64,000 nucleotides of DNA from Roseateles terrae (GCF_014192155.1 NZ_JACHXO010000004.1:310001-374000); one strand, 5' to 3'. Counted from the stretch's first letter, positions 17,382 to 27,183 are shown. The notes: generated by a model not told the origin, from the letters alone. Program-made: numbers and translations.

Positions 17382-19214
17382 TCAGGCGTCGTCGCCGCCC
17401 AGGGAAATGTTCAGCCGGGCCATGCGATAGCGCATCTGCCGCAGAGACAGTCCGAGGCTCGCGCCGGCTGCGGTGCGGTTATTGCGGTACTGCTCAAGCG
17501 CCCGCAGCAGCAGGCGCTTTTCCACTTCGTCGAGGTAGGTGGCGAGATCGGACGGCAGCGGGGCCTGGCCAATGGCTTCGGCCGGGAGCGGCACGCCCTG
17601 GGCGAGATCGGCGGTGTCGACCGCGGCCTCGGGTACCTCTTCCGCCTCCAGCATCGCCTCGGGCAGACCGAGGTCCACCACGTCGATGCCGTCACCGCCG
17701 GACAGTGCCAGCGCGCGGTGCAACAGGTTTTCCAGCTCCCGCACGTTACCGGGGAAGCTGTACCGACCCAGCGCCGCAAGCGCCTGCGCGGTGAGTTGCG
17801 GCACCGGCTCCACCCCGGCGTCGGTGGCGATGCGCTGCAGCACGCGGGCGCTGATCGGCGCTAGATCTTCCATGCGCTCGCGCAGCGGCGGCACCCGGAT
17901 CTGGATCACGTTCAGACGGTAATACAAGTCCTGCCGGAACCGGCCCGCCAGCACTTCGGCCGCCAGGTCCTTGTGGGTCGCGCTGAGCAGCCGCACGTTG
18001 ACCGGCATTTCCGCGACCGCGCCGACCGGACGGACGGAGCGTTCCTGCAAGGCACGCAGCAGCTTGGACTGCATGGCCAGGGGCAGGTCGCCGATTTCGT
18101 CGAGGAACAGCGTGCCGCCCTGGGCCGCCTGGAAAAAGCCTTCGCGATCTTCGGTCGCGCCGGTGAAGGCGCCCTTGCGGTAGCCGAAGAATTCCGCTTC
18201 CAGCAGTTGCTCGGGAATGGCGCCGCAGTTGACCGCGATGAAGGGCTGGGGACGGCGGGCGCTGACGTCGTGAATGGCTCGCGCCACCAGTTCCTTCCCC
18301 GTGCCGGATTCGCCATTGAGCAGCACCGGCGCCATGCTGCGCGCCACCTTCTCGATCAGCTCCCGCACCTGGCGCATGGCGGCGGAGTCACCGACCAGCC
18401 GCTCCAGCGCGGACACCGGCCCCGCCGCCGCCACGCGGCCGCGCGGTTGCGCCGCCTTGCGGGAAGCTTCCACCATCGCGGCGCCCATGGGGGTCACGGT
18501 CGGCGCATCGAGATCCTGTGGCGAGGGCCCCGGACGCTGGCCCGCCACCGTGGTGGCGCTCGCCGAGCCGGACGGCCCCCCGAAGCCCGACGCGGACGTG
18601 GATGCTTCGGCATAGGCCGGCACCGGCGATGCGACGGAAGATGCGGACGCGGAGCCACCGGGTCGTGGGGACGACGAGAACGGCGCCGATGAGGGCGACG
18701 ATGGCGCCGCCGAGAAAGGCGACGGCGATGACGATGCCGCCGGGGACGTGGTGAACGGCGATGGCGATGCCGATGTCGCGGAGGTCGAGGAAGGCGACGG
18801 CGCCGCGCGGGCCGCAAGACCCGACGCCGACGATTCTGGCCGGGGCACCCGACCCAACGCCGAGGCCACCACCATGCGGAACTGTCGCAGGTCCACCGGT
18901 TTGGTCAGATAGTCGTAGGCGCCGGCCTTCAAGGCTTCAACCGCATTTTCCGGCGAGCCATACGCGGTAATGACCACGATGCGTTCACTCCGCCCCCGCT
19001 GGTCCAGCCAGCGCAGCACATCCAGGCCGGTGCCGTCGGGCAGACGCATGTCGGTAATCACCGCGTCATACCGCCGGCTCTCCAGCAGGGCCAGTGCATC
19101 TTCCACCGTGCCGGCGCTGTCCAGCGCAAAGCCTTCCCGCAGCAGCGTCATCTCATAGAGAGTGCGCAGGTCGGGTTCGTCATCGACCACCAGCAGTCGG
19201 GAATCAGCGCTCAT
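17382..19214 (-). CDS. pilR: Sigma54-dependent response regulator PilR
   Basis: 610 residues. Activates type IV pilin transcription with sigma54 when phosphorylated by PilS. Receiver domain (1-120): acidic VVDDEPD, phospho-acceptor D55 in ITDMRLPDG, Lys in DYLTKPVD. AAA+ domain (about 265-510) with Walker A GESGTGKE, the sigma54-contact loop GAFTGATEDREG and LFLDEIGDLP. Fis-type helix-turn-helix at the C-terminus (NNRTAAGASLGLSLRQMRYR). Oddity: a roughly 140-residue Ser/Ala/Pro/Thr-rich linker between receiver and AAA+, far longer than in Pseudomonas PilR (445 residues). Overlaps pilS by 11 bp. Confidence 0.93.
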   Translation of the reverse strand: MSADSRLLVVDDEPDLRTLYEMTLLREGFALDSAGTVEDALALLESRRYDAVITDMRLPDGTGLDVLRWLDQRGRSERIVVITAYGSPENAVEALKAGAYDYLTKPVDLRQFRMVVASALGRVPRPESSASGLAARAAPSPSSTSATSASPSPFTTSPAASSSPSPFSAAPSSPSSAPFSSSPRPGGSASASSVASPVPAYAEASTSASGFGGPSGSASATTVAGQRPGPSPQDLDAPTVTPMGAAMVEASRKAAQPRGRVAAAGPVSALERLVGDSAAMRQVRELIEKVARSMAPVLLNGESGTGKELVARAIHDVSARRPQPFIAVNCGAIPEQLLEAEFFGYRKGAFTGATEDREGFFQAAQGGTLFLDEIGDLPLAMQSKLLRALQERSVRPVGAVAEMPVNVRLLSATHKDLAAEVLAGRFRQDLYYRLNVIQIRVPPLRERMEDLAPISARVLQRIATDAGVEPVPQLTAQALAALGRYSFPGNVRELENLLHRALALSGGDGIDVVDLGLPEAMLEAEEVPEAAVDTADLAQGVPLPAEAIGQAPLPSDLATYLDEVEKRLLLRALEQYRNNRTAAGASLGLSLRQMRYRMARLNISLGGDDA

Positions 19215-20901
19215 GGATAGTGTCTTGGACAGGGGAGGTCGCGAGGCGGGGCAGCAGCACGCGGAATTCGTTCACATGCTGGGACTCGAGGCGGTGGTAG
19301 TCGATGCGCGCACCGTATCGCTCGCAGAGTTCCCGGCAAATGTACAGGCCCAGCCCCGTGCCCCGGCTTCGAGTTGAAAAGAAGGGTTCGAACAAGTGTC
19401 GTTCTACCTCGGCCGGAATCGGATCGGCGTCGCTCAGGACCGACAGACGGATCCATTCCGTGCCTTCCTGCATCACTTCGACCCGAACGGCAGCTGGCAT
19501 CGGGCGGGCATGGCGCAGTCCGTTGTCCAGCAGGTTGATCAGGATGCGACGCAGATGATGGGGATCGAAGCTCACCAGGGTGGCGGCATCGAGGTGGAAG
19601 GCCAGACGCAGCGGACTGCTGTCGTCCTGCGGCAGTCGCTGCGTGGCGGCCCAATCCGTGCAGTATTCACGCACCAGCGGCTCGAGCTGCACCGTCTGGG
19701 GAATGGAGGCAATGCCGGGCGCCACCTCCATCACATCGTCCACGATGCGCTTGAGACGCTCGACATTGCTGGCCACCATGCGGGTGAGTTGCTCCAGCCG
19801 GGGCTGACCGGCGCAGTCTTCTTCCAGCAGCGCATTGGCTTGTGCAATGGCGGTCAGGGGATTGCGAATTTCATGGGCGATGCCGGCGGACACCCGCCCC
19901 ATCGCGGCCAGCTTCTCCTGCCGGTTGCGGGCTTCGAGATGGCGGTTGTCTTCCACAAACAGCACGCAGAGGTCGTCGCCATCGAGCGAGCGCATGGTGA
20001 AGCGCATCCGCACATGGAGGGAGCGTTGCAGGCCGCCGCCGAAGTCCAGCAGCACATCCCGCCCGGCTTCCGGCCAGCTGCGTTCGCTGTAGGCCTGGGT
20101 CAGTGCCCGCAGCAGCGGGGCCCAGGTGGGTGTGGCATCCAGGCGGAAGGGACCGGGTCGCAGCGTCGCGCCCTCGGCCAGCAGCGCGCGGGCGGCCGGA
20201 TTGGCGGCGCGCACCAGACCGCGGCGGTCCGCCACCAGCACACCCTCATCCATCTCTTCGATCACCAGACGGTTGAGGTCGGCCTGCTGCCGGGCGTATT
20301 CGAGGCTGCCGCGCGCGGCCCGCTCTTCCCGGGCCAGCCGGCTGGCCAGTTCGTTGGCCAGCAACGTGACCACGAAGAGGCCCACGCCGAGCAGACCCGC
20401 CTGGCTGATCCGCAGGCCGCCCTCCAGACCCATCATCACCGCCCACACGCCCACCGCCAGCAACTGCAGGCTGGACAGCGCCGCACAGGCCAGCGCCGGC
20501 AGGCGCGGCAGGAGGGCACCGGCCATCAGCACCGGCATGAACAGCAGGGCGCCATAGCTGAGGCCGGCGGGATCCAGCCACTGCAGCAGGCTGAACAAGG
20601 CCAGGTCGACGCCGATGCTCAGGGCGATCTGCCGCCAGCTCAGCGTCTGGCGATCCGGCGTGGGGGGCCAGGCGCCGCCACCGAACCAGCGGGGGAGGAT
20701 CCAGGCGAGCACCGCCTGCACGCCGTAGAGAAGCGAGAGCCACGCCGCCCAGCTGCTGGGCCGGGCACCCATGAGGCTGGCGAGTGACTGGGTGGCCAGC
20801 AGCGCCAGGCTGAGCGTGGCCCGTGCGCCCATGAAGGCGCGGTACAGACGCTGCGTGGTGCTGATGCCGGCGGCGCGGGAGGTGGTGTCCGAAAACGGCA
20901 T
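19204..20901 (-). CDS. pilS: Membrane sensor histidine kinase PilS
   Basis: 565 residues. Several N-terminal membrane segments (about 30-185), a PAS-like domain (about 205-310), a dimerisation/phospho-acceptor helix with GRVSAGIAHEIRNPLTAIAQ, and a HATPase domain (NLLDNGLRHA as N box, then a GTGLGLYICRELCERYGARI G box). Senses an envelope or pilin signal and phosphorylates PilR, encoded immediately downstream. Confidence 0.93.
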   Translation of the reverse strand: MPFSDTTSRAAGISTTQRLYRAFMGARATLSLALLATQSLASLMGARPSSWAAWLSLLYGVQAVLAWILPRWFGGGAWPPTPDRQTLSWRQIALSIGVDLALFSLLQWLDPAGLSYGALLFMPVLMAGALLPRLPALACAALSSLQLLAVGVWAVMMGLEGGLRISQAGLLGVGLFVVTLLANELASRLAREERAARGSLEYARQQADLNRLVIEEMDEGVLVADRRGLVRAANPAARALLAEGATLRPGPFRLDATPTWAPLLRALTQAYSERSWPEAGRDVLLDFGGGLQRSLHVRMRFTMRSLDGDDLCVLFVEDNRHLEARNRQEKLAAMGRVSAGIAHEIRNPLTAIAQANALLEEDCAGQPRLEQLTRMVASNVERLKRIVDDVMEVAPGIASIPQTVQLEPLVREYCTDWAATQRLPQDDSSPLRLAFHLDAATLVSFDPHHLRRILINLLDNGLRHARPMPAAVRVEVMQEGTEWIRLSVLSDADPIPAEVERHLFEPFFSTRSRGTGLGLYICRELCERYGARIDYHRLESQHVNEFRVLLPRLATSPVQDTIHER

Positions 20902-20919
20902 GGGGTCAGGCGCCGCGCA

Positions 20920-21186
20920 TCAGGACGACCGGGCCTCGAAACGGCTGCGATGGTCGGCGCAGCAGAAATGCCCGCCCCGGCCGGGCAGGGATTCACTCAC
21001 CGGCAGATGGGTGCCGCACTCGGCGCAGCGCACCATCTCTTCCGGCGGTGGCTCGGCGGCCACGGGGACAGTCGGCGCCTGGGGCCTGGCGGCGGGCGCC
21101 GCGGTGTCGCGGTCCGGCCGGCCGCGCTTGAAGCCCAGCACAAAGAAAAACAGGGCCAGCACCAGCACCCAGAACAGCAGTTTCAT
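20920..21186 (-). CDS. PP0621-like small membrane protein with C-terminal zinc-ribbon-type cysteines
   Basis: 88 residues. One N-terminal membrane segment (MKLLFWVLVLALFFFVLG), a Pro/Ala spacer, then CAECGTHLPVSES and HFCCADHRSRF, a cysteine/histidine arrangement fit for zinc. The frame is open to 21450, but the hydrophobic N-terminus marks the ATG at 21186. Lies directly upstream of pilS on the same strand, a neighbourhood seen in other Burkholderiales; function unknown. Confidence 0.82.
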   Translation of the reverse strand: MKLLFWVLVLALFFFVLGFKRGRPDRDTAAPAARPQAPTVPVAAEPPPEEMVRCAECGTHLPVSESLPGRGGHFCCADHRSRFEARSS

Positions 21187-21334
21187 CGCCTCATTCCGTC
21201 CACATCCGCACGCATGACCGCCGGCAAGAACACCGGCATGACCATTCGCAAGACCATTCGCAAGACCCTTGGCAAGACCATTCGCAAGATCATTTGAGCG
21301 CCCATTCGCCCGACCACCTGCACAACCAGCCGCC

Positions 21335-22171
21335 TCACCAGCCGCGCTGCAGCACCACTTCCAGCACGAAGCGGGAACCGGCGTACGACAGCAGCAGCAG
21401 TCCCGCGCCAAAGTACAACCATCGCGTGGCCCGGCGCCCCCGCCATCCAAACACCTGGCGGCCGGTCAGCAGGCCGGTCAGCACCACCCAGCCCATCACG
21501 GCGAACAAGGTTTTGTGGTCCCAGCGCCAGGTCGGGCTGAAGGCCCAGCCCAGCAGCAGCGCCAGGGACAGCACCACCACACCGGCAGCCACGAACTGGA
21601 AGGTCAGCCGTTCCAGTCGCAAGAGCGGCGTGGCGAGCATCGGACCGCCCTGCCCTTTCTGGGCGCGCATCTGCCGCTCGGCACGGTTCAGCATCACCGC
21701 GTGCATCACCGCCACGCCGCACAGGCCGTAGGACGCCAGCCCCATCGCCCAGTGCAGCGGCGCCAGCGCGGAGCCCGCCTGTGGGCGATATTCGCCGGGA
21801 AAGAGCCAGGCCAGCAGCATCACCGCCAACCCCAGCACACTCAGCCAGCGTTGGGCGGAGGGCAGCGGCAGGAAGCGGCTTTCCACCAGATACACCCCCA
21901 GCACCAGCCACAGCGTCATGGACAGCGACGGCGCGAAGCCGAAACGCGCGGCATACACCAGGGCCCCGTCGGGCGTCGGCGCGCCGATGCCGGCGATGTC
22001 GGCCACCAGCGCGGCCAGGTGCAGGCACCAGGCCAGCGCGAGCACGGCGCGCCAGATCTTGGGGCGACGGGTGGCCCAGACGGCGGCCAGCGCATAAGCC
22101 AAAACACCGGTGATGCTGAGCACTGTCAGCAGGAGGCCGGCGGGCTGTTCTGATCCGAACGATAAAATCAT
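21335..22171 (-). CDS. ccsA: CcsA-type cytochrome c biogenesis / heme-handling membrane protein
   Basis: 278 residues from the ATG at 22171, about eight membrane segments. The family's tryptophan-rich heme-handling motif appears as FSPTWRWDHKTLFAVMGW. Delivers or handles heme for cytochrome c maturation, or acts as a paralogous CcsA-like protein (YpjD type); without a ccsB partner in the window the second is possible. Divergent from ffh, 47 bp apart. Confidence 0.83.
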   Translation of the reverse strand: MILSFGSEQPAGLLLTVLSITGVLAYALAAVWATRRPKIWRAVLALAWCLHLAALVADIAGIGAPTPDGALVYAARFGFAPSLSMTLWLVLGVYLVESRFLPLPSAQRWLSVLGLAVMLLAWLFPGEYRPQAGSALAPLHWAMGLASYGLCGVAVMHAVMLNRAERQMRAQKGQGGPMLATPLLRLERLTFQFVAAGVVVLSLALLLGWAFSPTWRWDHKTLFAVMGWVVLTGLLTGRQVFGWRGRRATRWLYFGAGLLLLSYAGSRFVLEVVLQRGW

Positions 22172-22218
22172 CCGCAAAGTGTAATGAGACCCGCCGCAGT
22201 TCAACCGGCGTTTAAACA

Positions 22219-23619
22219 ATGGCATCCACTCTCACCGACCGCCTGAGTCGCCTCGTCAAGACGATGCGCGGACAGGCCCGCATCACCGAAGACAACGTGC
22301 AGGACATGTTGCGGGAGGTGCGGATGGCCCTCCTGGAGGCGGACGTGGCCCTGCCTGTCGTTCGCGACTTCATCGCCCGCGTCAAGGAAAAAGCGCTCGG
22401 CGCGGAGGTGGTGGGTTCGCTCTCCCCCGGTCAGGCGCTGGTGGGCATCGTCCACAAGGAACTCGCCGCCACGATGGGCGAAGGCATTGCGGACATCAAC
22501 CTGGCCGCCCAGCCGCCAGCCATCATCCTGATGGCCGGTCTGCAGGGCGCCGGCAAGACGACCACGACCGCCAAGCTGGCCAAGCACCTGATCGACAAGC
22601 GCAAGAAGAAGGTGCTGACGGTGTCGGCGGACGTGTACCGCCCGGCCGCCATCGAGCAGCTCAAGACGGTGACTGGTCAGGCTGGGGCCGAATGGTTCCC
22701 GTCCGCGCCGGACCAGAAGCCGCACGACATCGCGCTGGCCGCGCTGGACCACGCCCGCCGACACTTCTTTGATGTGCTGCTGGTGGACACGGCCGGTCGT
22801 CTGGCGATTGATGAAGCCCTGATGGCGGAAATCAAGGACCTGCACGCCACGCTCAAGCCGGTGGAAACGCTGTTTGTGGTGGACGCGATGCAGGGTCAGG
22901 ATGCGGTGAACACCGCCAAGGCCTTCCGCGAGGCGCTGCCGCTGACCGGCATCGTACTGACCAAGCTGGACGGCGATTCGCGCGGCGGTGCGGCGCTGTC
23001 GGTGCGTCAGATCACCGGCGCGCCGATCAAGTTCGCGGGCGTGTCCGAGAAGATCGACGGCCTGGAGGTGTTTGATGCCGACCGCCATGCCGGCCGCGTG
23101 TTGGGCATGGGCGACATCGTGGCGCTGGTGGAAGAAGTCCAGAAGGGTGTGGACGTCGAGGCGGCGCAGAAGCTGGCCGAGAAGCTCAAGTCCGGGGACG
23201 GCTTCGATCTGAACGACTTCCTGGCGCAGATCTCGCAGATGAAGAAGATGGGCGGGCTGTCCGGACTGATGGACAAGCTGCCGACGCAGATGACCGCCAA
23301 GGCCGGTGCCGCCGACATGGACAAAGCCGAGCGCGACATGAAACGCATGGAAGGCATCCTGAATGCGATGACCGCCAAGGAGCGCCGTCAGCCGTCGCTG
23401 CTGATGGACGGCAAGTCCAAGGCCAGCCGCAAGCGCCGCATTGCTGCGGGCGCCGGCGTGCAGATCCAGGAAGTCAACCGCCTGCTCAATCAGTTTGACC
23501 AGATGCAGGGGATGATGAAGAAGATGAAGGGCGGCGGGCTGATGAAGATGATGAAGAAGCTCGGCGGCGCCAAGGGCCTGAAAGGCATGATGGGCGGCGG
23601 CGGCGGGATGCCGTTCTGA
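22219..23619 (+). CDS. ffh: Signal recognition particle protein Ffh
   Basis: 466 residues. Binds 4.5S RNA and signal peptides of nascent membrane proteins and delivers ribosomes to FtsY. N domain, then G domain with GLQGAGKTTTTAKLAKHL, DTAGRLAIDEAL and TKLDGDSRGGAAL. The C-terminal M domain is Met/Lys/Gly-rich and ends MMGGGGGMPF. A good intrinsic terminator follows. ftsY lies next, on the opposite strand. Confidence 0.98.
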   Translation: MASTLTDRLSRLVKTMRGQARITEDNVQDMLREVRMALLEADVALPVVRDFIARVKEKALGAEVVGSLSPGQALVGIVHKELAATMGEGIADINLAAQPPAIILMAGLQGAGKTTTTAKLAKHLIDKRKKKVLTVSADVYRPAAIEQLKTVTGQAGAEWFPSAPDQKPHDIALAALDHARRHFFDVLLVDTAGRLAIDEALMAEIKDLHATLKPVETLFVVDAMQGQDAVNTAKAFREALPLTGIVLTKLDGDSRGGAALSVRQITGAPIKFAGVSEKIDGLEVFDADRHAGRVLGMGDIVALVEEVQKGVDVEAAQKLAEKLKSGDGFDLNDFLAQISQMKKMGGLSGLMDKLPTQMTAKAGAADMDKAERDMKRMEGILNAMTAKERRQPSLLMDGKSKASRKRRIAAGAGVQIQEVNRLLNQFDQMQGMMKKMKGGGLMKMMKKLGGAKGLKGMMGGGGGMPF

Positions 23620-23740
23620 GTCGGTCGCGCAGGGGCGGAGCGGCTGGGCGGAGGGGTTGCGAGCTCGTCCGCTTCTCGCTCACTCCTCGCTGACCCCTCA
23701 CTGCCCCCTCGCTAACCGCGCGTACGCTTTTCTTCAGAAG

Positions 23741-23768
23741 AAAGGGCTCCATCAAGGAGCCCTTTTTT
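23741..23768 (+). terminator. Rho-independent terminator after ffh
   Basis: Stem AAAGGGCTCC / GGAGCCCTTT (23741-23750 / 23756-23765) with loop ATCAA and a six-T run. About 120 bp after the ffh stop, in the gap between the convergent ffh and ftsY genes. Confidence 0.88.
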
Positions 23769-23901
23769 GTTGCGGGTCGCTGCGACCGGCGCAGCCACCG
23801 GTGAGGTCGGGTGACTCCGGCTTCGGCCACCGCCTGCCGCCGCCTGCCGCAGTAACGGTAGGTGCTGAGCGGCTTACCCGAGACGGATCATCCGAGACGC
23901 G

Positions 23902-25443
23902 TCACTCCAGCAAGGCCTGCGCAAACTCCCGCGCATTGAAGGTCTGGAGGTCTTCGAGCTTCTCACCGACGCCGATGAAGTACACCGGCACCGGCCGCTC
24001 GCGGGCGATGGCCGCCAGCACGCCGCCCTTGGCGGTGCCGTCCAGCTTGGTGACGATCAGGGCGGTCAGACCGAGCGCCTCGTCGAAGGCTTTGACCTGG
24101 GTCAGCGCGTTCTGGCCGGTGTTGCCGTCCACCACCAGCAGCACTTCATGCGGTGCGCCTTCCTGCGCCTTGCCGATCACGCGACGGATCTTCTTCAGCT
24201 CTTCCATCAGGTGAAGCTGAGTGGGCAGACGGCCGGCGGTGTCGGCGATGACCACATCCGCACCGCGTGAACGACCGGCCACAACGGCGTCAAAGGTGAC
24301 GGCGGAGGGGTCCCCGCCCTCCTGGCTGACGATCTGCACGCGGTTGCGGTCTGCCCACACCGACAGCTGCTCGCGAGCAGCGGCCCGGAAGGTGTCCGCA
24401 GCGGCCAGCAGCACGTTGGCTTCGGCATCCGCCAGATGGCGGGTGAGCTTGCCGATGCTGGTGGTCTTGCCGGCGCCGTTGACGCCAACGACCATCATCA
24501 CGGTGGGCGAGTGCTCACCAATGACGAGTTGGCGCTCCAGCGGCTTGAGCAGCTCGGTGAGGGCTTCCACCAGCAGCAGGCGCACGGCGGCGGGGTCGGT
24601 GGCTTTGGATTCCTTGACCCGGCGCTTGAGGTCCTGCAGCAGGAACTCGGTGGCCTTGACGCCCGCGTCAGCCATCAGCAGGGCGGCTTCCAGCTCTTCG
24701 TAGAGCTCGTCGCTGATCTGGGTGCCGGTGAAGACCTGCGCGATGCTGGAACCAGTCTTTCGCAGGCCCTGGCGGAGCTTGTCCATCCAGCTTTTGCGAG
24801 GGGCGGGTTCGACGGCGGGGGTGGGCTCTGGGGTGGGCGCGAGGGCCGGTGCTGCGGCTGCGGCTGCGGCTGCGGCTGCGGCTGGGGCGGGAGTCGGGAC
24901 CGGTACGCGCGCGGGGGCGACAGGGGCCGGGGCTGCCTGTACCGGCGCGGGTGGAGCGACCGGGGCCGGAGCGAAGCGCTGGGACGCAGGGGACGCGACG
25001 GGAGGCACGGTCGGCGCGGCAGAGGGCCCTTGCCCAGACGCGGGCATCGTGCGCTGCGCGGCCACTGAAGCCACCGATGGCGAGGCCGGCGCCGAAGTGG
25101 GTGCCTGCGCCGGCACAGGAGCAGGAGCAGGAGCAGGAGCGGGAGCGGGGGTAGCGGCAGGGGCAGGCGTTGCCGGTGCGGCCGACGGCACAGCAGGCGG
25201 CTGTTGGGCATCTGCGACAGGACCAGCCGCCGGAGGCGCAGGCGCCGCAGACGGACTGACGGCAGGCGCCGGGGTAGCGGGCGTCGGTACCACCGTAGGC
25301 GCGGGCGCAGGGGCCGGCGCTGGGGTCGCGACAGGCGCCGGCTGGGGCGCTGCAACGGGGCTGGGTACAGGCGCGGGCGCCGGTTCCGCCGCCGGGGTGG
25401 GGTCGGAACCGAAGCCGAGTTTTTTCTTGATGAAGCTGAACAT
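23902..25443 (-). CDS. ftsY: Signal recognition particle receptor FtsY
   Basis: 513 residues. Membrane-associated GTPase that accepts SRP-ribosome complexes. The NG domain occupies roughly 215-513: GVNGAGKTTSIGKLTRHL (G1), DTAGRLPTQLHLMEEL (G3), TKLDGTAKGGVL (G4) and GVGEKLEDLQTFN. The first about 210 residues are an extended Ala/Pro low-complexity tail after a short amphipathic start (MFSFIKKKLGFG), in place of the acidic A domain of E. coli FtsY. Transcribed towards ffh. Confidence 0.97.
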   Translation of the reverse strand: MFSFIKKKLGFGSDPTPAAEPAPAPVPSPVAAPQPAPVATPAPAPAPAPTVVPTPATPAPAVSPSAAPAPPAAGPVADAQQPPAVPSAAPATPAPAATPAPAPAPAPAPVPAQAPTSAPASPSVASVAAQRTMPASGQGPSAAPTVPPVASPASQRFAPAPVAPPAPVQAAPAPVAPARVPVPTPAPAAAAAAAAAAAPALAPTPEPTPAVEPAPRKSWMDKLRQGLRKTGSSIAQVFTGTQISDELYEELEAALLMADAGVKATEFLLQDLKRRVKESKATDPAAVRLLLVEALTELLKPLERQLVIGEHSPTVMMVVGVNGAGKTTSIGKLTRHLADAEANVLLAAADTFRAAAREQLSVWADRNRVQIVSQEGGDPSAVTFDAVVAGRSRGADVVIADTAGRLPTQLHLMEELKKIRRVIGKAQEGAPHEVLLVVDGNTGQNALTQVKAFDEALGLTALIVTKLDGTAKGGVLAAIARERPVPVYFIGVGEKLEDLQTFNAREFAQALLE

Positions 25444-25487
25444 GAAGGGGACTGCTCGCCGTTTCTTTCGCCTTTTTTCGGCGGGGC

Positions 25488-25517
25488 TTGCATTGTCGTA
25501 GAAAAGCTTGCTATAGT
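25488..25517 (+). promoter_or_regulatory. Promoter of the tRNA-Met gene
   Basis: TTGCAT, an 18-base spacer and TATAGT, ending 14 bp before the tRNA. A near-consensus -10 and correct distance make it convincing. Confidence 0.7.
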
Positions 25518-25531
25518 CGCGTTCTTCGCAA

Positions 25532-25608
<77 letters not shown>

Positions 25609-25616
25609 AATACAGC

Positions 25617-25649
25617 AAACCCGCAGAAGCATCGCTTCTGCGGGTTTTT
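25617..25649 (+). terminator. Rho-independent terminator after tRNA-Met
   Basis: Perfect 14-bp stem AAACCCGCAGAAGC / GCTTCTGCGGGTTT around ATC, with T-run; starts 9 bp after the tRNA. Confidence 0.92.
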
Positions 25650-25834
25650 GCTTTGGAGCGCAATCTCCCGAGCTCCTAGGCGTTTGGCAAGACCTTCTCG
25701 CCCGCTCCCTGACCGCCGTACGCCAAGCCTCTTCGCTGGGCTCGAGTTCCGGAAATGCGCTCACGGCCGGATCACTTCGGCCATGACGGTGGACACGGCC
25801 CGCCCCACCGCCTGCTTCAAGTCGCGGTGCGCCG

Positions 25835-26157
25835 TCACAGGCAGGCATTGGCATTGGCATTGGCGAGTGGATCATCTAGCGCCGCCATGACATCGATGCC
25901 GCCATCCCGCAGCGCTCTCGCATATTCAATCCTCGGCAAATCCATCGCGTCCTGGGTCCATCAATCAGTTGATGGCTCACAGTGTGAAACCCAAGCACCT
26001 GCCTTCGGCTGAGCATTGAACAGCATGACCAGGTCGCTCACCGACTTCACCTTGCCGTAGCCAGGATTCGCCTCGATGTTTTCGAGGGATCGACCGGCGC
26101 GCCGGCTGAGTCCCTGGCCCTGGCTGTGGCGGCAACCATGCCCGAGGCCGACGCTAT
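25835..26157 (-). pseudogene. Decayed XRE/HipB-like regulator remnant (tentative)
   Basis: Read on the minus strand, one frame gives RRAGRSLENIEANPGYGKV and then KSVSDLVMLFNA, which resembles the second half of a HipB-type helix-turn-helix (recognition helix followed by IEANPG and a LxxLLxxLxA helix). The frame meets a stop at 25961-25963 and, in the same frame, goes on for 36 more codons from an ATG at 25945 to a stop at 25835. There is no intact start and no intact partner toxin. The rest of 25650-26161 shows only a short GCCAAT triplication. Confidence 0.35.
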
Positions 26158-26161
26158 GGCG

Positions 26162-27079
26162 TCATTCCAGGCTGGGCGCCTGAATGATCTCTGCCAGGTA
26201 CGCCACGAGCGCCCTCACCGCAGGATTGTTTCTCCTGCTCTCCGGCCACACCGCATGGATGTTGGAACTGTTCACCCAGTGCGGTTTCAGAATCGGCATG
26301 AGCAGCCCGCGCTCCACGTAGGGAGCGGCAATCCATGACGCCGCCATGCCGATGCCCGCGCCGGCGGCGAGCAACTCAACCACGGCGTCACTCACATCAA
26401 CCACGATGGCAGCCGGCGGACGGAGCTCCACCTTACGATCCCCGACGCTGAACGGCCAGCTCAGCAACTGCCCTGAATTCTGGAATCTGAAGTTCACGCA
26501 GTCATGTCCCGCCAGGTCGTCCGGCCGCTGGGGCGTTCCTCTGGCCGCCAGATAGCCGGGCGATGCATACGCACCGAGCTGGACCGGTGCCAGGGTTCGG
26601 GAGAGCAATCCTGAATCCGGCAGATGCCCGATGCGCACTGCGACATCCACCCGCTCCTGGACGAGATTGACGTAATGGTCGCTGAGACGGATGTCCAGCT
26701 TGACCTTCGGAAAGCGCCTTCGGAACTCAGGCAATGCCGGCGCGAGGATGCGTGTTCCGATGGGCAATGGCGCCGCGATTTTCAGTGTCCCACTGGGCTC
26801 GGCCTGCGCGGCGGTGGCGGACTGAACCACATTTTCAGCGGCCTGCAGCAGCGCCAGCGCTTTTTCCTGGAGCTCGTGCCCCTCTGGCGTCAGAGAAAGC
26901 GCCCGCGTGGACCGGGTGAAAAGCTTGACGCCCAGAAGCGCCTCCAGACGCTGAATCGATTTGCTGATCGCCGAAGGCGATACCGAGAGCGACCGCGCGG
27001 CGGCCGTGAAACTGCCGAGAGAGGCGGCCCGCGAGAACGCAATGATGCCGGTGAGGCGTTCAAAGTTGATTTGTTCCAT
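26162..27079 (-). CDS. LysR-family transcriptional regulator
   Basis: 305 residues from the ATG at 27079 (a TTG at 27094 would add five). N-terminal winged helix ([20 protein letters not shown], then [13 protein letters not shown]) and a C-terminal periplasmic-binding-like effector domain. Divergent from the oxidoreductase at 27184 with 104 bp between them, the usual layout for a LysR protein controlling its neighbour. The effector is unknown. Confidence 0.93.
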   Translation of the reverse strand: MEQINFERLTGIIAFSRAASLGSFTAAARSLSVSPSAISKSIQRLEALLGVKLFTRSTRALSLTPEGHELQEKALALLQAAENVVQSATAAQAEPSGTLKIAAPLPIGTRILAPALPEFRRRFPKVKLDIRLSDHYVNLVQERVDVAVRIGHLPDSGLLSRTLAPVQLGAYASPGYLAARGTPQRPDDLAGHDCVNFRFQNSGQLLSWPFSVGDRKVELRPPAAIVVDVSDAVVELLAAGAGIGMAASWIAAPYVERGLLMPILKPHWVNSSNIHAVWPESRRNNPAVRALVAYLAEIIQAPSLE

Positions 27080-27183
27080 CCTGGCACTTTTCAATCAATT
27101 CACAGAAGGATTATCAAACGAAAGGAACACCATCACACTGCCTTTATCGCGGCTCCGGCCGCATCACACCCAAAGGCATAGAG

